A stretch of DNA of 64,000 bases, from NCBI GenBank assembly GCA_036897095.1, contig JAYMSP010000142.1, positions 1 to 64,000 of the forward strand. The letters are read 5' to 3'. The notes beneath the pieces are model-generated. The model was not told the origin of the DNA. It was given only the letters and a program-made list of their open reading frames with translations, and made no database searches. Shown here piece by piece: positions 39,001 to 51,712 of the stretch. The translations under genes and the position numbers were made by a program. The stretch comes from Plantago elongata. Lineage: Eukaryota; Streptophyta; Magnoliopsida; Lamiales; Plantaginaceae. Every line of letters begins with the position of its first letter. The first letter of the stretch is position 1.

Positions 39001-42000
39001 AGTGCCCTTCTTCTTTCTTTAAATGTATACAATTGGTAGCCCTTTTTCTTAAGAACGCAATATTTACTACACTTTATGCTTATTTATACTTGAGCAAGAG
39101 ATTACACATTAATACTTTACGGCTAGGAGTAGAGTAAACCCTTATCACTATATCTATGTGTTAAGAAAGAACTATTTAAGAATACACTTCTCTTTAATAA
39201 TAAAAGATTGCGTAATAAAGTCTTCAAGGAAATTTCCTATAAATATATTTACATAAGTTTTCCTGTATAAGGCATTCTTAATTTTAGGGATCTTTTATAA
39301 CCTAATTAGGGTGTTGTAAAAGTTACTACTTTCTATATTTTATAAAAGGTTTATTTCTCTCACTAACAAAGTTCTACGCTACAAAATACCCGTAATAGCT
39401 ATTCTACTAGTTTATTATTATAGTGTAACTAGTTATAGTTATAAGGCAGCACTCTCTTAAGTAGTACTTAGGGGGGTAATACTCGATCACTTTTATTTAG
39501 TAAGGCATATTTACTTATTTAGAAACTATTAGTACTCTCTAAATAAAGAGTTAAATAGTGTACCTTTTGAGGTGAGGAAATATACTCGCAACCAAGGGGT
39601 ATTCTCATATCTTTCACACATAATCACGCATAATACTATAGCTTGTACTATACATTTTAAAGTACACTATCCGTAAGAGAGTATACATATTTTTCTACAG
39701 GCGTAAAATGCTCTTTTACTTAAGTAAACTATAAGATAGTAGCATAGAATAATACTACCAATAATGACTCTTTACTTTATAAAATAACGCTTTAAAGAGT
39801 TTTAAATATAGAGTACCTTATAAGTGTCTTATAAGAGAGTTAGAATAAGACTTTATTGCCTTAAGTACTTTAGAGTTTTGCCATAGTAAATATCATTTAT
39901 AATAGTATAGATATGAGTTACTAAGGCAATACCTAACTATAATAAAATGGCAAGAGACGCTTATCCCTTATTTATTAATGGAGATTTTAATAATTAAACT
40001 CCTTTAGATTAATACTTTCTTATTAATATCTCTTAGAATACTTAAGCTTTCATATGTTACTGTTTTTACTAGAAAAAGAAAGCATTACTCTAGTAGTGAG
40101 TTGTCTTGTATTTATGAAGTACTTAAATTATATGTATTTTAACGGAGGGATTGCTTAAGCTATAATGTAGGGTACTTCAAGCCCTCCTTTCAACACAACA
40201 AGCAAATGTATTCTATAGAGTAAAGAGTCATTATGTCTCTATGTTACTTAAGTAGTAAAGGTTTTTATTCAAGCTACTTTTACAAAAGAATGGGTAGTAA
40301 GTACTTCTCCTTAATATATAATGTCTTTTTTATAATAAGCACTTATATATAGTTAATTATTCATAATTATCCCTGAAGTATGAATTTTAAATGCGCGTTT
40401 TATTTAAGGGTGTACTATTAAGCATCTAAATTGTGCAAGAAATTAAGTTAGCTAGAATTATAAATGATTTATATCTATAAAAGTATAGCTGTATTATATA
40501 CGGGGTATGACTTACAAACTCAGAGTATTTCCATTTAGAAAGAGAATTGAGTAGTTTTTTATGGAGTACTCATATTAAAAAGCATGAAACTATAATCGTA
40601 GCTATTCCCTAAGCCACTCAAGTATTAATTATTAAATACATCTTTAAAAGGAAGGCATAAACACTTGTATAGTATAGGTACTCTATTAGCAAGCTCTCTA
40701 TAGTAGTATATAACTCTCTTAAACAAAGCATAGTTATAAAAGGGGTTTAAGTTTAACTCAATTATATTTAGGCCTCCTTGTTACTAGAGTCTCCTTATAT
40801 GTAAGCTCTCTTAGGTATATGTATTAATACCTCGCGTAGTGATATACTTCTAATAGGCGTATCTTTTAGAGTAATTATTAATAAGAACTAGAGAGACTTA
40901 TATTGACTCTTCCCTCTTAAAATAAGTATATAAAAATATAGCAAGAAGAGCCTCACTTAAATATAAAATACTCCTTCTTACATCTCAAAGTCTAGAGAGA
41001 CTCTTGCGCAACTTGTAGTAACTCATAATTATAAAGTAAGACGTATTTATTAAAGAGTTAAAAAGGATAAATGATATTTGCCTATAGTAGGAAAGGTTAC
41101 TTCTATCTTGCAAAGTACACAGAATTTATTAACACTCTTTAAGTAAAGAGCTCTATTTGCAAGCGCATAATCCGATGACTTCTATATTATAATTAGTACT
41201 TACCTAGTTATTAGGAATCTTCTACATTAGAGTAATTTATAGTATATGAAAGTATATGTACTTAGAGAAAAGATAAAAGCAAGTATAATAGGTTAAACAC
41301 AACATTTAATTAAGTTTAAAGAGTTATTTATCTCTGGAAGGCTTTATTAAAATAGGGGAGTGTGGGCTCTATAAAGGCACTAAGATAACACTCTTCTTTT
41401 TATAATGATGTACTCTTTAGATATATAATTATATATATATAAATATTAGTTTACTAGGCAAGAGCACTCACTCTTCTTCTCTATGATTCTTCTCTATGAT
41501 ATATTTAAAGTTACATCATAATAGTTTTTATAAGGGGAAGAAGCATACGCTCAATTAAACACCAATTATTTATTGAGATTATAGAGGAGTAGAGAGAAAG
41601 GAGACTATGCTTTCTTACTTAATAAAAGCTTATTTTGCATAACCTTTAGCAGTTTTCCTATAAATGTACCCTAAAGGAGTTTCTTACTACTTACTATGTA
41701 AAGGTATACTTAGAGTTGCTGCTAGACATACCTTACACTTTACAAAAGAGGGCTATTTTACAAAACTATTTACTTACAATTTTTAATTATGTAAAGAGCA
41801 GTAAGCATAGCATAAAAGTAATTCCCTATAACAAAGAAAGACACATATTATATTAAATCTATAAGGAGAGCATTTATCTCTAGTTACTTAAGTGCTAAAG
41901 AACCTATTACTAAATATATTATAGAGAGTATTTCTATGATTATACCTAATGAATACTAGTACATACGTGAGCGCTTATTTTAATACCTAGAGAGTCCTTT

Positions 42001-42220
42001 TATTATAATCTAGTTACATATTATCTTTAAATTACAAGAGTACTTAGAGCAAGCTCTTATAGAGCTATCCCTTAAGTATATATTTAACAGTAAGGTATGA
42101 GTCTACAGCTATATTTATTCTACTAAGTGCTTTTCTAGGCTTCCTATAGCCTACGCATGTGAAAACCCTTGAGGAAGGAGCTTATGCCCTCCCCTTTTCC
42201 TATGAAAGTTATTTTCTAAG
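36020..42220. other. TpA-rich, stop-dense block, class B (third, right part)
   Basis: About 6.2 kb of class B sequence with no recognisable gene. The only larger open frame, 37827-38018 (63 codons, plus), starts with a non-ATG codon and has no motif. A perfect 13 bp tandem duplication lies at 41474-41499. I saw no copy of the dispersed motif families here, though degenerate ones could be missed by eye. Confidence 0.5.
41474..41499. repeat. Perfect 13 bp tandem duplication
   Basis: TTCTTCTCTATGA occurs twice head to tail without mismatch, followed by a partial TAT. It is probably a recent slippage event within class B. Confidence 0.85.
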
Positions 42221-42959
42221 ATTTCCTATACAAGTATGAAGAAATATTTAGTTCTTAGGTATCTTCTCTAACCAAACAAAATTGTACAAACATAAAAGAT
42301 TTGTCAACGATTCTATCTAGGTCATGTTATGATGAAAAATAGGAGCATTCTATGGATATAGATGTACACCCAACAATTGTATACGGATTATCTTTATCTT
42401 ATTGGTTGGGACACCTCTCTAAACTAATAAAACGCAGACAGAGGGCATAAATTCGATATTTTTTTCTGAGTCCTATATTCTATCCTTTCCCTTTTTTTGT
42501 CTAAGTGTACTTGGAGTATATTATAGTTGTAGTTATTTTATTAATGTATTTCTCCAAAGCTTTATTCTCGGTAATAAAGATGGATTAAAAATTTTTTTTT
42601 TATTTATTCAGATTGGACTGCTTAGAATAGAAGAAAATATCGAGATAGATACAAAATAGATTCAGTGGAATAACAATCAATGGCAATCTCAAACAGAAGG
42701 GGTAGTTATAGATAGAAAGTTATAGGCATACAAGGAAGTCGATCCTCAGTACTCGTCTCTAAAGGCAGGTAAGCAATAGCTATAGGAGGCTGAGAAGACA
42801 ACATCTTTAATGTTGACATACTTCAGTCAGCAACACCTGAAACCCGACCTAAGTTGTTTGAAAGTAGAGATCGATATCCTTACCTTAATCAATCATAGAA
42901 TAAAGAAAACGAATCTCTTCTAAAAAAATGCATTACACTTATAATAAATAATAGTGGAT

Positions 42960-43190
42960 CGTTCAAGTTCACTCGGAAAGTGCGAAAAAAGACACATATT
43001 CGGGTTGTGTGGCAGACCATACATGCAGGCATGACTGTGGGTATCGCTTTTAGCCTGTGTGACCCTACCATCAGACACTTTGGATGCCATGCCTCGCTTC
43101 TAAAATGGGTCGTTTTGCTGTCGGTTGGAAAGACTTGAGGTTGAGGACCAAGTTTCTAGGCTACTTGTTCCTTTTTCCAGATTGCTCCTA
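42960..43190. other. GC-richer island, origin unknown
   Basis: About 230 bp approaching balanced base composition, with strings such as GGCAGACCATACATGCAGG and GCTGTCGGTTGG. Its composition resembles the first 1.4 kb more than its neighbours, so an organelle-derived fragment is possible. A minus-strand frame of 60 codons (42889-43071) crosses it and includes CMVCHTTRIC, which I cannot assign. No match to the window's own first 1.4 kb was seen. Confidence 0.4.
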
Positions 43191-43216
43191 AGTATCTCTG
43201 TTACTTGGGTACTCTC

Positions 43217-43465
43217 TTATATGTTCGACGAAATTTCTAAGTTCTTTTTTCTTCTATTCCTTGTGCGCCTTTCTTTGATTATTATTGGTAAGTAAGTGTG
43301 TTGTAAGGAATTGATTTGGGGTCTTTCTCGGTGTCTTCCAAGGCATACATAAGAGGTTGTTTTTACTTTGTTAATAGAAAAGGAATGTATTGTTGTACAA
43401 TAAAAGCACATCTTTGCAAACCCACACAGTGAAAAAATACTAGTAAATCCATTTATTTCATCCAC
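43217..43465 (-). CDS. Doubtful 82-codon open frame
   Basis: I do not recognise this product. It begins MDEINGFTSIF, contains three cysteines near residues 14-23, and has a basic stretch (KERRTRNRRKK) near residues 64-74 before a short tail. It lies just right of the GC-richer island in class A sequence. Its length is within chance expectation, it has no neighbouring gene, and no domain or signal peptide is visible. Most likely not a gene. Confidence 0.12.
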   Translation of the reverse strand: MDEINGFTSIFSLCGFAKMCFYCTTIHSFSINKVKTTSYVCLGRHRERPQINSLQHTYLPIIIKERRTRNRRKKNLEISSNI

Positions 43466-44224
43466 GAGTTACTTTTTAACCAGTACACAAACCAATCCTG
43501 GGAGATCTTAAGATACTCGTTGTGTATAGACTTAGTAACGGTGTAAATAAAAAGTAGTACTTAGAGATATTGTGCATGTATTATTATTATGTTATTATGA
43601 TCGTTTGTTGTAACGAACCACTTTTATTTCCTAACAAGTAAAAAGTAATAAAAAACATACTTCTAAGTCGTAGAATTTACATAATTTGGAAGAAGAGGGA
43701 CATAACCTTTATTAACCGGTATGTATACCAGCAACCTTAGAGGGTAGTGTCCTTCTTAAACAAGAGGAGTATTTCTTTTGAATATTTACTTACTACCGCA
43801 GTCCAATTCTTCTCTCCCCAAAAATATTTGTTGGTAGGTTAGCTACTCTACTTCTTTTACGTTTGCATTTTGTTGATTGGTTAAGTGCGCAAGTATTCAT
43901 TTGCAGAAACTTTTAATAAATATTTACATTAATAGATAAATTAATAGCATTGGTACTAAACGCTATAAAATCATAGGAGAATCCTAACATCCGATCCAAC
44001 TCGTGCTGTTGTTGACCAAGGGCACAATCCTAGTAAATCATAATTTTGTGGTAAAGTAAAAAATATATTAACGTGGATAGGACAAGTTCTCAAAGCTACT
44101 TACTATCTATATGTTGCGGAAATTCCCAGTTAGAGAATGTTCAATTACTTACTGACCTTGTTACTAAAACTAAAAAAAAATTAAGAAAAGAAAGAGGGCA
44201 TTACCAATCAAAAAGAAGCCATAT

Positions 44225-44560
44225 ATGTTACGGCAAATACCAACCTTAGCTTCTATTTCTTTCTCTATAGGACCCAAAGTTCAAATTGTAGAATACCATC
44301 TTTCGTATTCCATTCCGGGTCTGCTTCATACAAAACTTCTAATTCTAAATGTAATTTTCTGCGCTTCGCTCATCACATCAAAGGAAAAACTAGACTATAA
44401 TATACACGAAAAAGCCAAAGATAACAAAATAAAACGTAAAGTCGAAAGAATTGTGACTTCGTTGTTTAAGTCTGCTTTTCTTCTAGTGATGAATCTCCGT
44501 GAATACAAAGCTATCTTCTATGGTATGCTTATATATGTGAGACTGAAGAAGTCATTTTAG
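44225..44560 (+). CDS. Doubtful 111-codon open frame, longest after the first 1.4 kb
   Basis: I do not recognise this product. It starts with ATG. The first 50 residues are mixed and mildly hydrophobic, residues about 54-77 are highly charged and lysine-rich (KEKLDY, EKAKDNKIKRKVERI), and the last 30 residues are hydrophobic with aromatic residues, ending KKSF. No known domain, signal peptide or catalytic motif is visible. Codon use simply follows the local A+T-rich composition. In more than 60 kb of such DNA one open frame of this size is expected by chance. It could also be a lineage-specific organelle frame, but nothing here supports expression. Confidence 0.18.
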   Translation: MLRQIPTLASISFSIGPKVQIVEYHLSYSIPGLLHTKLLILNVIFCASLITSKEKLDYNIHEKAKDNKIKRKVERIVTSLFKSAFLLVMNLREYKAIFYGMLIYVRLKKSF

Positions 44561-47500
44561 AAATTTTTTTTTTACAATCGACTAAGAGGAGAAAGAAGTA
44601 CTGGCCAACAGAGCAATTGTTTCTTTATCTTAAGCATTACTTACTTTTTCTCATTCATAAAGGAATCGTTTATAAACAGGATCCAAATGAAAAGTATACA
44701 AAATTAGGGTATTCAATTCAACTCTCTTTTTCCTAGCTGAAATATCTTCTCTGGACGTTTTCTTTCTTTTCGTGATCGCCCTTCTTTTCTTTTCCTAATA
44801 TTTATGCCTGTATTGTATACCCTTTTTGCTTGTTTGTAGTATTATAATATATTCGCCTGTGTAACTAACTATATTGGTAATTAATAGGATTCCTTACATA
44901 CACAAATTTTAAATAGAGAATTTCTGTGCTTTTATCCGAAATATTTTCTATAACAATCCTTTTCCTTTCTATCTATATTCTAGCATCGCGCTATATCTGG
45001 GTAAAGAAAGGAAAGTCCTTCAATTCAATGGATAGGTAGCATTATGAAATTATCGCGATTGCCAAGTAATTAAAGTAAAAGGATATTCTAGAATTTAACA
45101 GATTAAAGTAGTATCGAGTAAATATTTGATTAAATACTTTTTTTCCAACAAAGATTACATCTATCGGATTGTCCTAAAAATGAATGATCCGACTGAAGTG
45201 CCAATATCAGGTTTTGAGTTTATCTCTCTAGTAAAGTAAGGAATAGAAAATAGTAAAGTACTTACTTATTTATATTTTGCTCTTTTCTTCTTTAATTGAC
45301 TCAAAGAATTCTACATTTCGTCTAATTCTCTTGCACCTGTCTTTCTTTGAATTCCGAGGATGATAGGAAATGGAAAGGAGTTTCTATTTTATGAATATTT
45401 CTAGGTTCTCTACTCTTTTTGTTAGTTTTCTTATAGCTTGTCTTTCTTTTTACTTTAATGACTACCAAGTAAGGGATTCTGTGAGATATGCCTTTGATTT
45501 ATTAAGTTTCGTAGGTATTGGGATTTAGTTGTTTTTCCTTTTTTTGTAGATGTCAATTTGTTCACAAAGCTGCTATACACTTATGAATGAGTTACCCATT
45601 TCATTTCAAGAATAAACCCTGGAAACTATGTTTGATATTTAGTAGAATGTTCATTCAGGCATTAGTCGACTTGCTAGATACTACTTGCTTTACAGAACTA
45701 TAACCAAAAAATATTCAACAATTACAATTAAAGACTTAAAGGTAGAGAAGCCTTTTTAATAAACTGGACATCGAAATGAAATGTGATCGAAAAAAAGAGG
45801 TACCCATAACTTGACGATATCTTCGCTGCTATTGTAAGTACTCCTTGTGGAAGACATTTTTCCATGTAACATGTAATAGTTGTCTTTTTTTACGGAATTC
45901 TCCGGAAAGGTTCATTGGCGGATACTTACTTAAAATAAAAGTCTTAAAAAGTACTATAATAAAAAAAGAAAAAATAAAAGAAAGTTATATACATCGTATT
46001 TCATGTTTTATGCGATCCACAATACTCAATGATATGCGTATAGGTAGAGGGCACTAAGTACTGGGCTTAGCTTACTTCATCAAGCCAGAAGAGTTTCTTA
46101 GAAGGAAGAAACAAGTTTGATGGATCTTGTATGGAATTTTTAACTTAGCCATAGGTAACGCATTTTATGTATTCTTTTTAACTCCCTTTAGTTCCTTCTT
46201 AATAAAAATGAGATCCCGAGCCTGTTTTCCTCAATCGAGCTATAGCTTTGTTGTTTCTTTATCATAATAATTCCCATTAAGAATCTCACTCTAAATTGGC
46301 TTTGTTTACAGAGAACGGTATATGATTAATAGATAAAAAAAAGGGAAATTCTAGACAAAACTCGTAGCATTTTGGTGAAGATAATCGTTCTAAGAGTGAT
46401 TAGTTTTCGCGCGTGTGTGAATTTGAAATACTAGTTAATTAAATTATAGATCATAATATTCGGTACGGGTTCACCACGGCTTTGCGATTTCTCTGCTTTT
46501 CTTTTTCCTTTGTGGGTAACTTTATCTGTATTTTCTTTATTTTGCTATAGACTTCCCTGCTCTTCCTTAGGATATTTTTTCTTTTATAAATGCATGAGAA
46601 TGTACGTATGCTGCTTGCTTTACTAATTATTCCTTTTCAAACTAAGTAATGTGCTGTTGATACTGTTTCCTTCGTTTTCGTTAGAAACTCGACTAATAAC
46701 TAATAAGTTCAAAAATAAAAAGCATAAGAAAAACTTCTGTTAATCTTTATAAATAAAGTACCTGCTCCGGCGGTTCTTGCATGTTATCATTAGTGGGGCA
46801 TAGCGAATTAACACCTTTTTGGCTGTGTTCCCTTATGCTCTCTTACTTAGACTGCCTTGCTTTGGAAAAATACGTTATAAAAGACATTTCCTCTACCCAA
46901 AATAACTCTATCTATCATAAACTAGGAGTAGTATAATGAATAATAAATACTAGTTAAAGTAATGGAAGAGGCTCCCTTATATCTCTTTTCTACTATTGCA
47001 TTACATGCGTCTTGTTGTGCCCGTAGTACTATTTTTGCCATCCAGCTTCTTCTGATCTAAGTTATGACTGATGCTACTAGTTCCTAATGGGTTCAAATAA
47101 AGAAACAGATATAACAATGTAAAAAGTGTTTCTATATATATATTCTAAAAAAGAGTTTTTTATTCTTCAGGAAAAGGAGAAAGATGTTGTACATATTATT
47201 ATGATTATGACCCTTAATTATATACGTGTAAAAAATAAATAAATAAAAAATGTCCTTCCTACTTTAATAACTTTGTATACATAAGCATAAGTAAAAGTCT
47301 ATATTACCGAAAAAGGGAAAAATATTACTAATCCTTTCCTTGAATTATTGCGCCGAAATGTGCGTGCTAAAAGTAGTCCTCCCCCTCCTCCAAATCTACT
47401 TATTATTCTATTTATTATAGAAGAACCAAAAAGCAAAAAAGTAAAGAAGTAAGGCAAAACATCGACTTTGCTTGCATTTTCCTAAACTGTAGAACGTGAA

Positions 47501-50500
47501 ACAAAAGAAGGAAGATACAACGTGTTGCACCAATAACATATATTGTACTCTTCCATCTTTGATAGCAATCATAACTAGTACATAATAAAGTATTTTTGCC
47601 TGCTTCTTTCCTTTAAGGTTCTATTCTACAAGAACGTGTGAGAGTGAATATACGTATCCTTTTCTCTTGCATTGTTTTTTTATGTTTGCATTATGAAGCC
47701 TAACAAGATCATATTGATTCTTTTTGAAATATTCTAGACATGGATCTTATCTCCTCGAGCAAGACTTCCTTATTTATTTTGATTTGAAGAAAGTTACGTA
47801 GGTCTCCGTATTGTAACTAACTAAATATAGAAGTTTGCTTTACGACCATAAGGATTCCAAAACAACAGAAAAAGTTCTCCCGAAAGATCTGTCATATGAG
47901 GGTATGAAAGTAAGACTCATATACTAACAAATTATATGGTCAGCTGGGTTAAAGACTAAATTGTGTAATCTCTGAAACAAACAAGCAAAACGTCTCTTTA
48001 CTTTAGAAAGAAAAGATACCTGTTTATCTCAGTTTTTACCTGCATGTAATAATACTATGATTAAGGCAGCATTTTCCACTTCCGCTTTAAAAATTCTTTA
48101 AGCTAAAACGATCCAACACAACAAATAAAGAATAGAAATAGATGAGATCCATTATGTATTTATTTGGCGAATCTAAAATAAGAGTAGAGTAACCTGGCCA
48201 AGTCTTTAGAATTTTTTTATAAGTAAGATAAGAGAGGTCTTGGTGAGACTAGGGAAGAACAGACAAATTTGAGTATAGAAAAAAGAATACAACACCTAGG
48301 TCACTGCCCTGTAGAATAGAAATATAGTACTAAACGCGGTAGTATGTCGTGATTTGGAAAACAGAGCATAATCGGGGCTAACTAGAAATGTGGTTGGTAA
48401 GCCTAATGGTATAATATAAAGGGGCATGTATACAATATCCCTATCCAAATACCCACTAGGTCCTAAACCTACTTCGAACTAGGCTTCACTCTTTCCTCCA
48501 GCACGGTAGCATGTTATCTCACGTTCTACTTTAAAATTTCTTTCTATTTGGTACTGTTTTCAAAGTCATTTTTACTAGATTAATTAAATCGATAAGATAG
48601 GTTGCAATCTTTTTTTCTTAGTCTTATATTCATTTAAGTAATTTAATATTGTAATAAAGAAGAGTACCTTTGTATACTAACTTATTTATTTTAAAGTAGT
48701 AATAGACTCTAATAAGAAGGGAAAGTAGCTAATATTATAGTAGCAAGCAAGAGTGTCCCGTATTTTGTAAGGCTGGAGTCGTTATAAGCCTTAATTATAG
48801 TGTAAATATAGGCACCTTAAGTGATTCTTGGGCTACGAAATGCCCCTTATATAGCAATTATTTAAGCACCTCTTACTTAATATTATAGTAACTTACGAAG
48901 GGAGCTATGTTTGAGAGTAATCGTAATTATATGCACTTTAGCTTAATAATAGAGAAGTATTTTACTCGTACAAGTTTTTTATTAAAAGTATACTTAGTAT
49001 CTTAGTAATCGAGCTACCAGTCAACCCTTTCGCTTGTAGATTAAGTAGAAAAGTTTTTTTTTAAGAAAGCTTATTTATAGGAAATTACATAAGAATTAGT
49101 TATACCAAGGCACTCTATAGGATATACATATTCTAGTACCTTATCAAGAGCTTAATAAGAATTACTTATATTTACTAAACTAGAAAGGAACCTATTTTGA
49201 GTACCTTATAATAAAACTTGTTAGGCTATTACATATAACTCTATGCTTTATAGAAAGGAGGGGCATACCTTTTCTCTTAGTGTTTTAGTATTCTACTATT
49301 ACTAGTTTACTAGCAATTTATTGTATCTTCACTTACTAGAGAGGAGAGCACGCTACCTTTCCTTTATATTATTTACTTAACTTACCAGGGATAGAAGAAG
49401 AGAGTTACTTTTATATAAGAACTAATTGTTTCAAAAGTAGTAATAGAACATCCTGCTTAGGTTTTATTATAAAGAAGGGGTGTCTTGCTAAGCCCCTTTT
49501 AGCCTTGCTTTAATTAAAGGGAAGACTGCACTATTATTTATAGGCTTTATATACTTTTATTAAACTATGTAAAAACTAAACCCCTTAAAGATAGAACTCT
49601 TGTTAGGGTGGGTGATACTATTAAATATCTAAGATCTAAGGGTAGAGATACTACTTTTCTAAGTACTGCAATAGATTATTATTTTATTATATTTGATCAA
49701 TAACTAGTCTTTAATTATGCTATAGAACATTTCTCTCCTAATAGAGTATTTTAAATAATTAAACATAAGAAAGACAGCATCTCTAACCTTTACTATAGTA
49801 GTTAAGTATATCTATAAAAGTACCTCGCTAGTAAAAAGTTCCTTAGTACCCTTCCTTACTATACTATAAAGGGAGCCCTCCTATTATATTTAAATTATTT
49901 TGAAACTAGAAACGGTAAATACCTATATGCTTTATATAGAATTAATTTTTGCATAATAGGTCATGTCTTAGCAAAGTATGCAAAAACTCTATTTTATAAA
50001 GATAACTCTCCTAATACTTTATCTAATATTTATAGTACCCTGTTATATAAAATAAAGCGGATCTAGGAGTTATGTTTTGTCCTTAATTTAGTATTTAGGC
50101 TTTTGCCCTTGGAGAATATTACCTAGTTTATGAGGAGGAAAGTGTTATCTTTGTATACTTTATAGATTATATACTTACTTAAAAAGACTCTTTAAACTTA
50201 TTCATGAGGTTTCCTTGTTTATAAATCTACTAGAGAGAAGAAGGTACCTGCTTCCATCATTTCAGCTATAACTAAGCCTAAATAATTCTTATAAGGTAAA
50301 GTACATTCTTCTCTTTAAGTCCTGGATTGTATAGTTAAGGATTAATAAATAAGGGCTACGCTCTTTAGTATTAAAATAATTTAACCTATGTAATTATAAA
50401 AGATATCTTAAACTAATTATTTGTATAAAAGTGTAGAGCTTAAAACGCTCAGAAATAAACTTTCTAGAAGATGCTCATGTATTTAAGGGAATTCTTATGC

Positions 50501-50900
50501 TTGCAAAAAGCTTCTAGAAAAGGTCTCGTAAATAAAAAATCCTAATGTAGAGTCTTGTCTAATATACCTTTGTAATAAAGTATTTGACAAAGGAGGTAAA
50601 AGAGTCTTCACTTATAACACTTCTAGTTAAGCAAGAGTATTTCCTATTAATGTATTTAAAAGAGAGTTACTCTAACACTATACCTTGGATCTCATTATAC
50701 TCAAGGCATACTTCATTATCGTTAAATACAAAAGAATCCTATTTTACTTTGACTATGAAAGAGTACTCCACTAGCACACTACAATCTAATTATTTATAAA
50801 ATATGACGTTACTTCGGGAAGTACTATATCCAAGTGTTAGTCATCTAGCAAAAGCTTTGCCTTTTTAGTTTCATAGTATTGCTGCATGAAAGAGTTTAAG

Positions 50901-50939
50901 GGGTAAGATGCAACTTCGTGCTTAAATATCTTTGTTAAG
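50901..50939 (+). repeat. CAACTTCGTG-family repeat, copy 3
   Basis: GGTAAGATGCAACTTCGTG is followed by CTTAAATATCTTTGTTAAG. This is the closest relative of copy 1 at 18761, differing by a few transitions and one missing A over about 40 bp. Similarity ends abruptly on both sides, so the unit may really be only ~40 bp. Confidence 0.7.
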
Positions 50940-51672
50940 AAGGGATTTGTAGTATTGTAATTGCCTATTTAAGTCTTTCTCAAATATATACTGTATCAAG
51001 GCATTCCTAGAGGCTGATATGATAGCACCCTAAGATATTGCTATTTACCAGAAGAGTTTTGCTAACATTTTAAATAAAAACTAAAGTACAGTAAATCTAT
51101 AAAAAATAATAGAGTAAAGTACACCCCTTCCGTAGTGTTTAGGTATTTTATCAAAATATTTCTTTTCTCTTGTGCATACATAATCTTTTATAGTCAATAA
51201 ATAAGTATAGCATTTTCTAGAAATCACCCCTTTCTTCTTGAATGAATAGTTAAGTGTTTCTCTTGCAAAGTCACATAATATTTTGGCAATAATTTAAGTG
51301 TAAGGTATAACGAGTCCTTCTTATAAAAAAATAATCTATATCAACTGCTCCCTTAAGTAAAGTATAAAAAGAAAGGGCCTCTTCTTAAGAAACTTTTTAC
51401 TTATAGTGCATAAGGGTAAAAGACTCCTTCTTCTTTTATATAAAGCTATATATTTATATAGTTCATAGAGAGATGAGTAAGTTCCTGTAATTCTCTAATG
51501 CAAAGACTTAGGGTAAATGGTACTTAATTATATGTAAGTATATCTAATAACATATTTTCTATAAAATGTAACTATACTTCATTTTCTATATTTAGGTCAT
51601 ATTATTGCGGAAACAAAGCAAGTTTAGGGGAAACGTATCTATATTATTAGTGCACTTTAAGATTTAGAATAA

Positions 51673-51712
51673 GAGATAGTTAACCAACTTCGTGCTCATA
51701 TATCTTATTATG
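51673..51712 (+). repeat. CAACTTCGTG-family repeat, copy 4
   Basis: GAGATAGTTAACCAACTTCGTG-like start followed by CTCATATATCTTATTA. The core and right part agree with copy 3, and the CTCATATA variant agrees with copy 5. It lies 0.8 kb from copy 3 on the same strand. Confidence 0.6.

Larger units (their letters stand above)
42220..48600. other. A+T-rich non-coding block, class A (fourth)
   Basis: About 6.4 kb of ordinary A+T-rich sequence with normal CpA/TpG. A hand count at 46561-46620 gave 6 TpA to 7 ApT and 7 CpA+TpG to 3 ApC+GpT. It contains a GC-richer island at 42960-43190 and the longest open frame after the first 1.4 kb (44225-44560). No recognisable gene, tRNA or mobile element. The change to class B at about 48.6 kb is fairly sharp. 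Confidence 0.55.

Noticed and set aside
50584-50799. 71-codon frame with repeated KESY-like strings
   Set aside because: It starts with TTG. The apparent peptide repeat comes from recurring AAAGAGT words that are common throughout class B.
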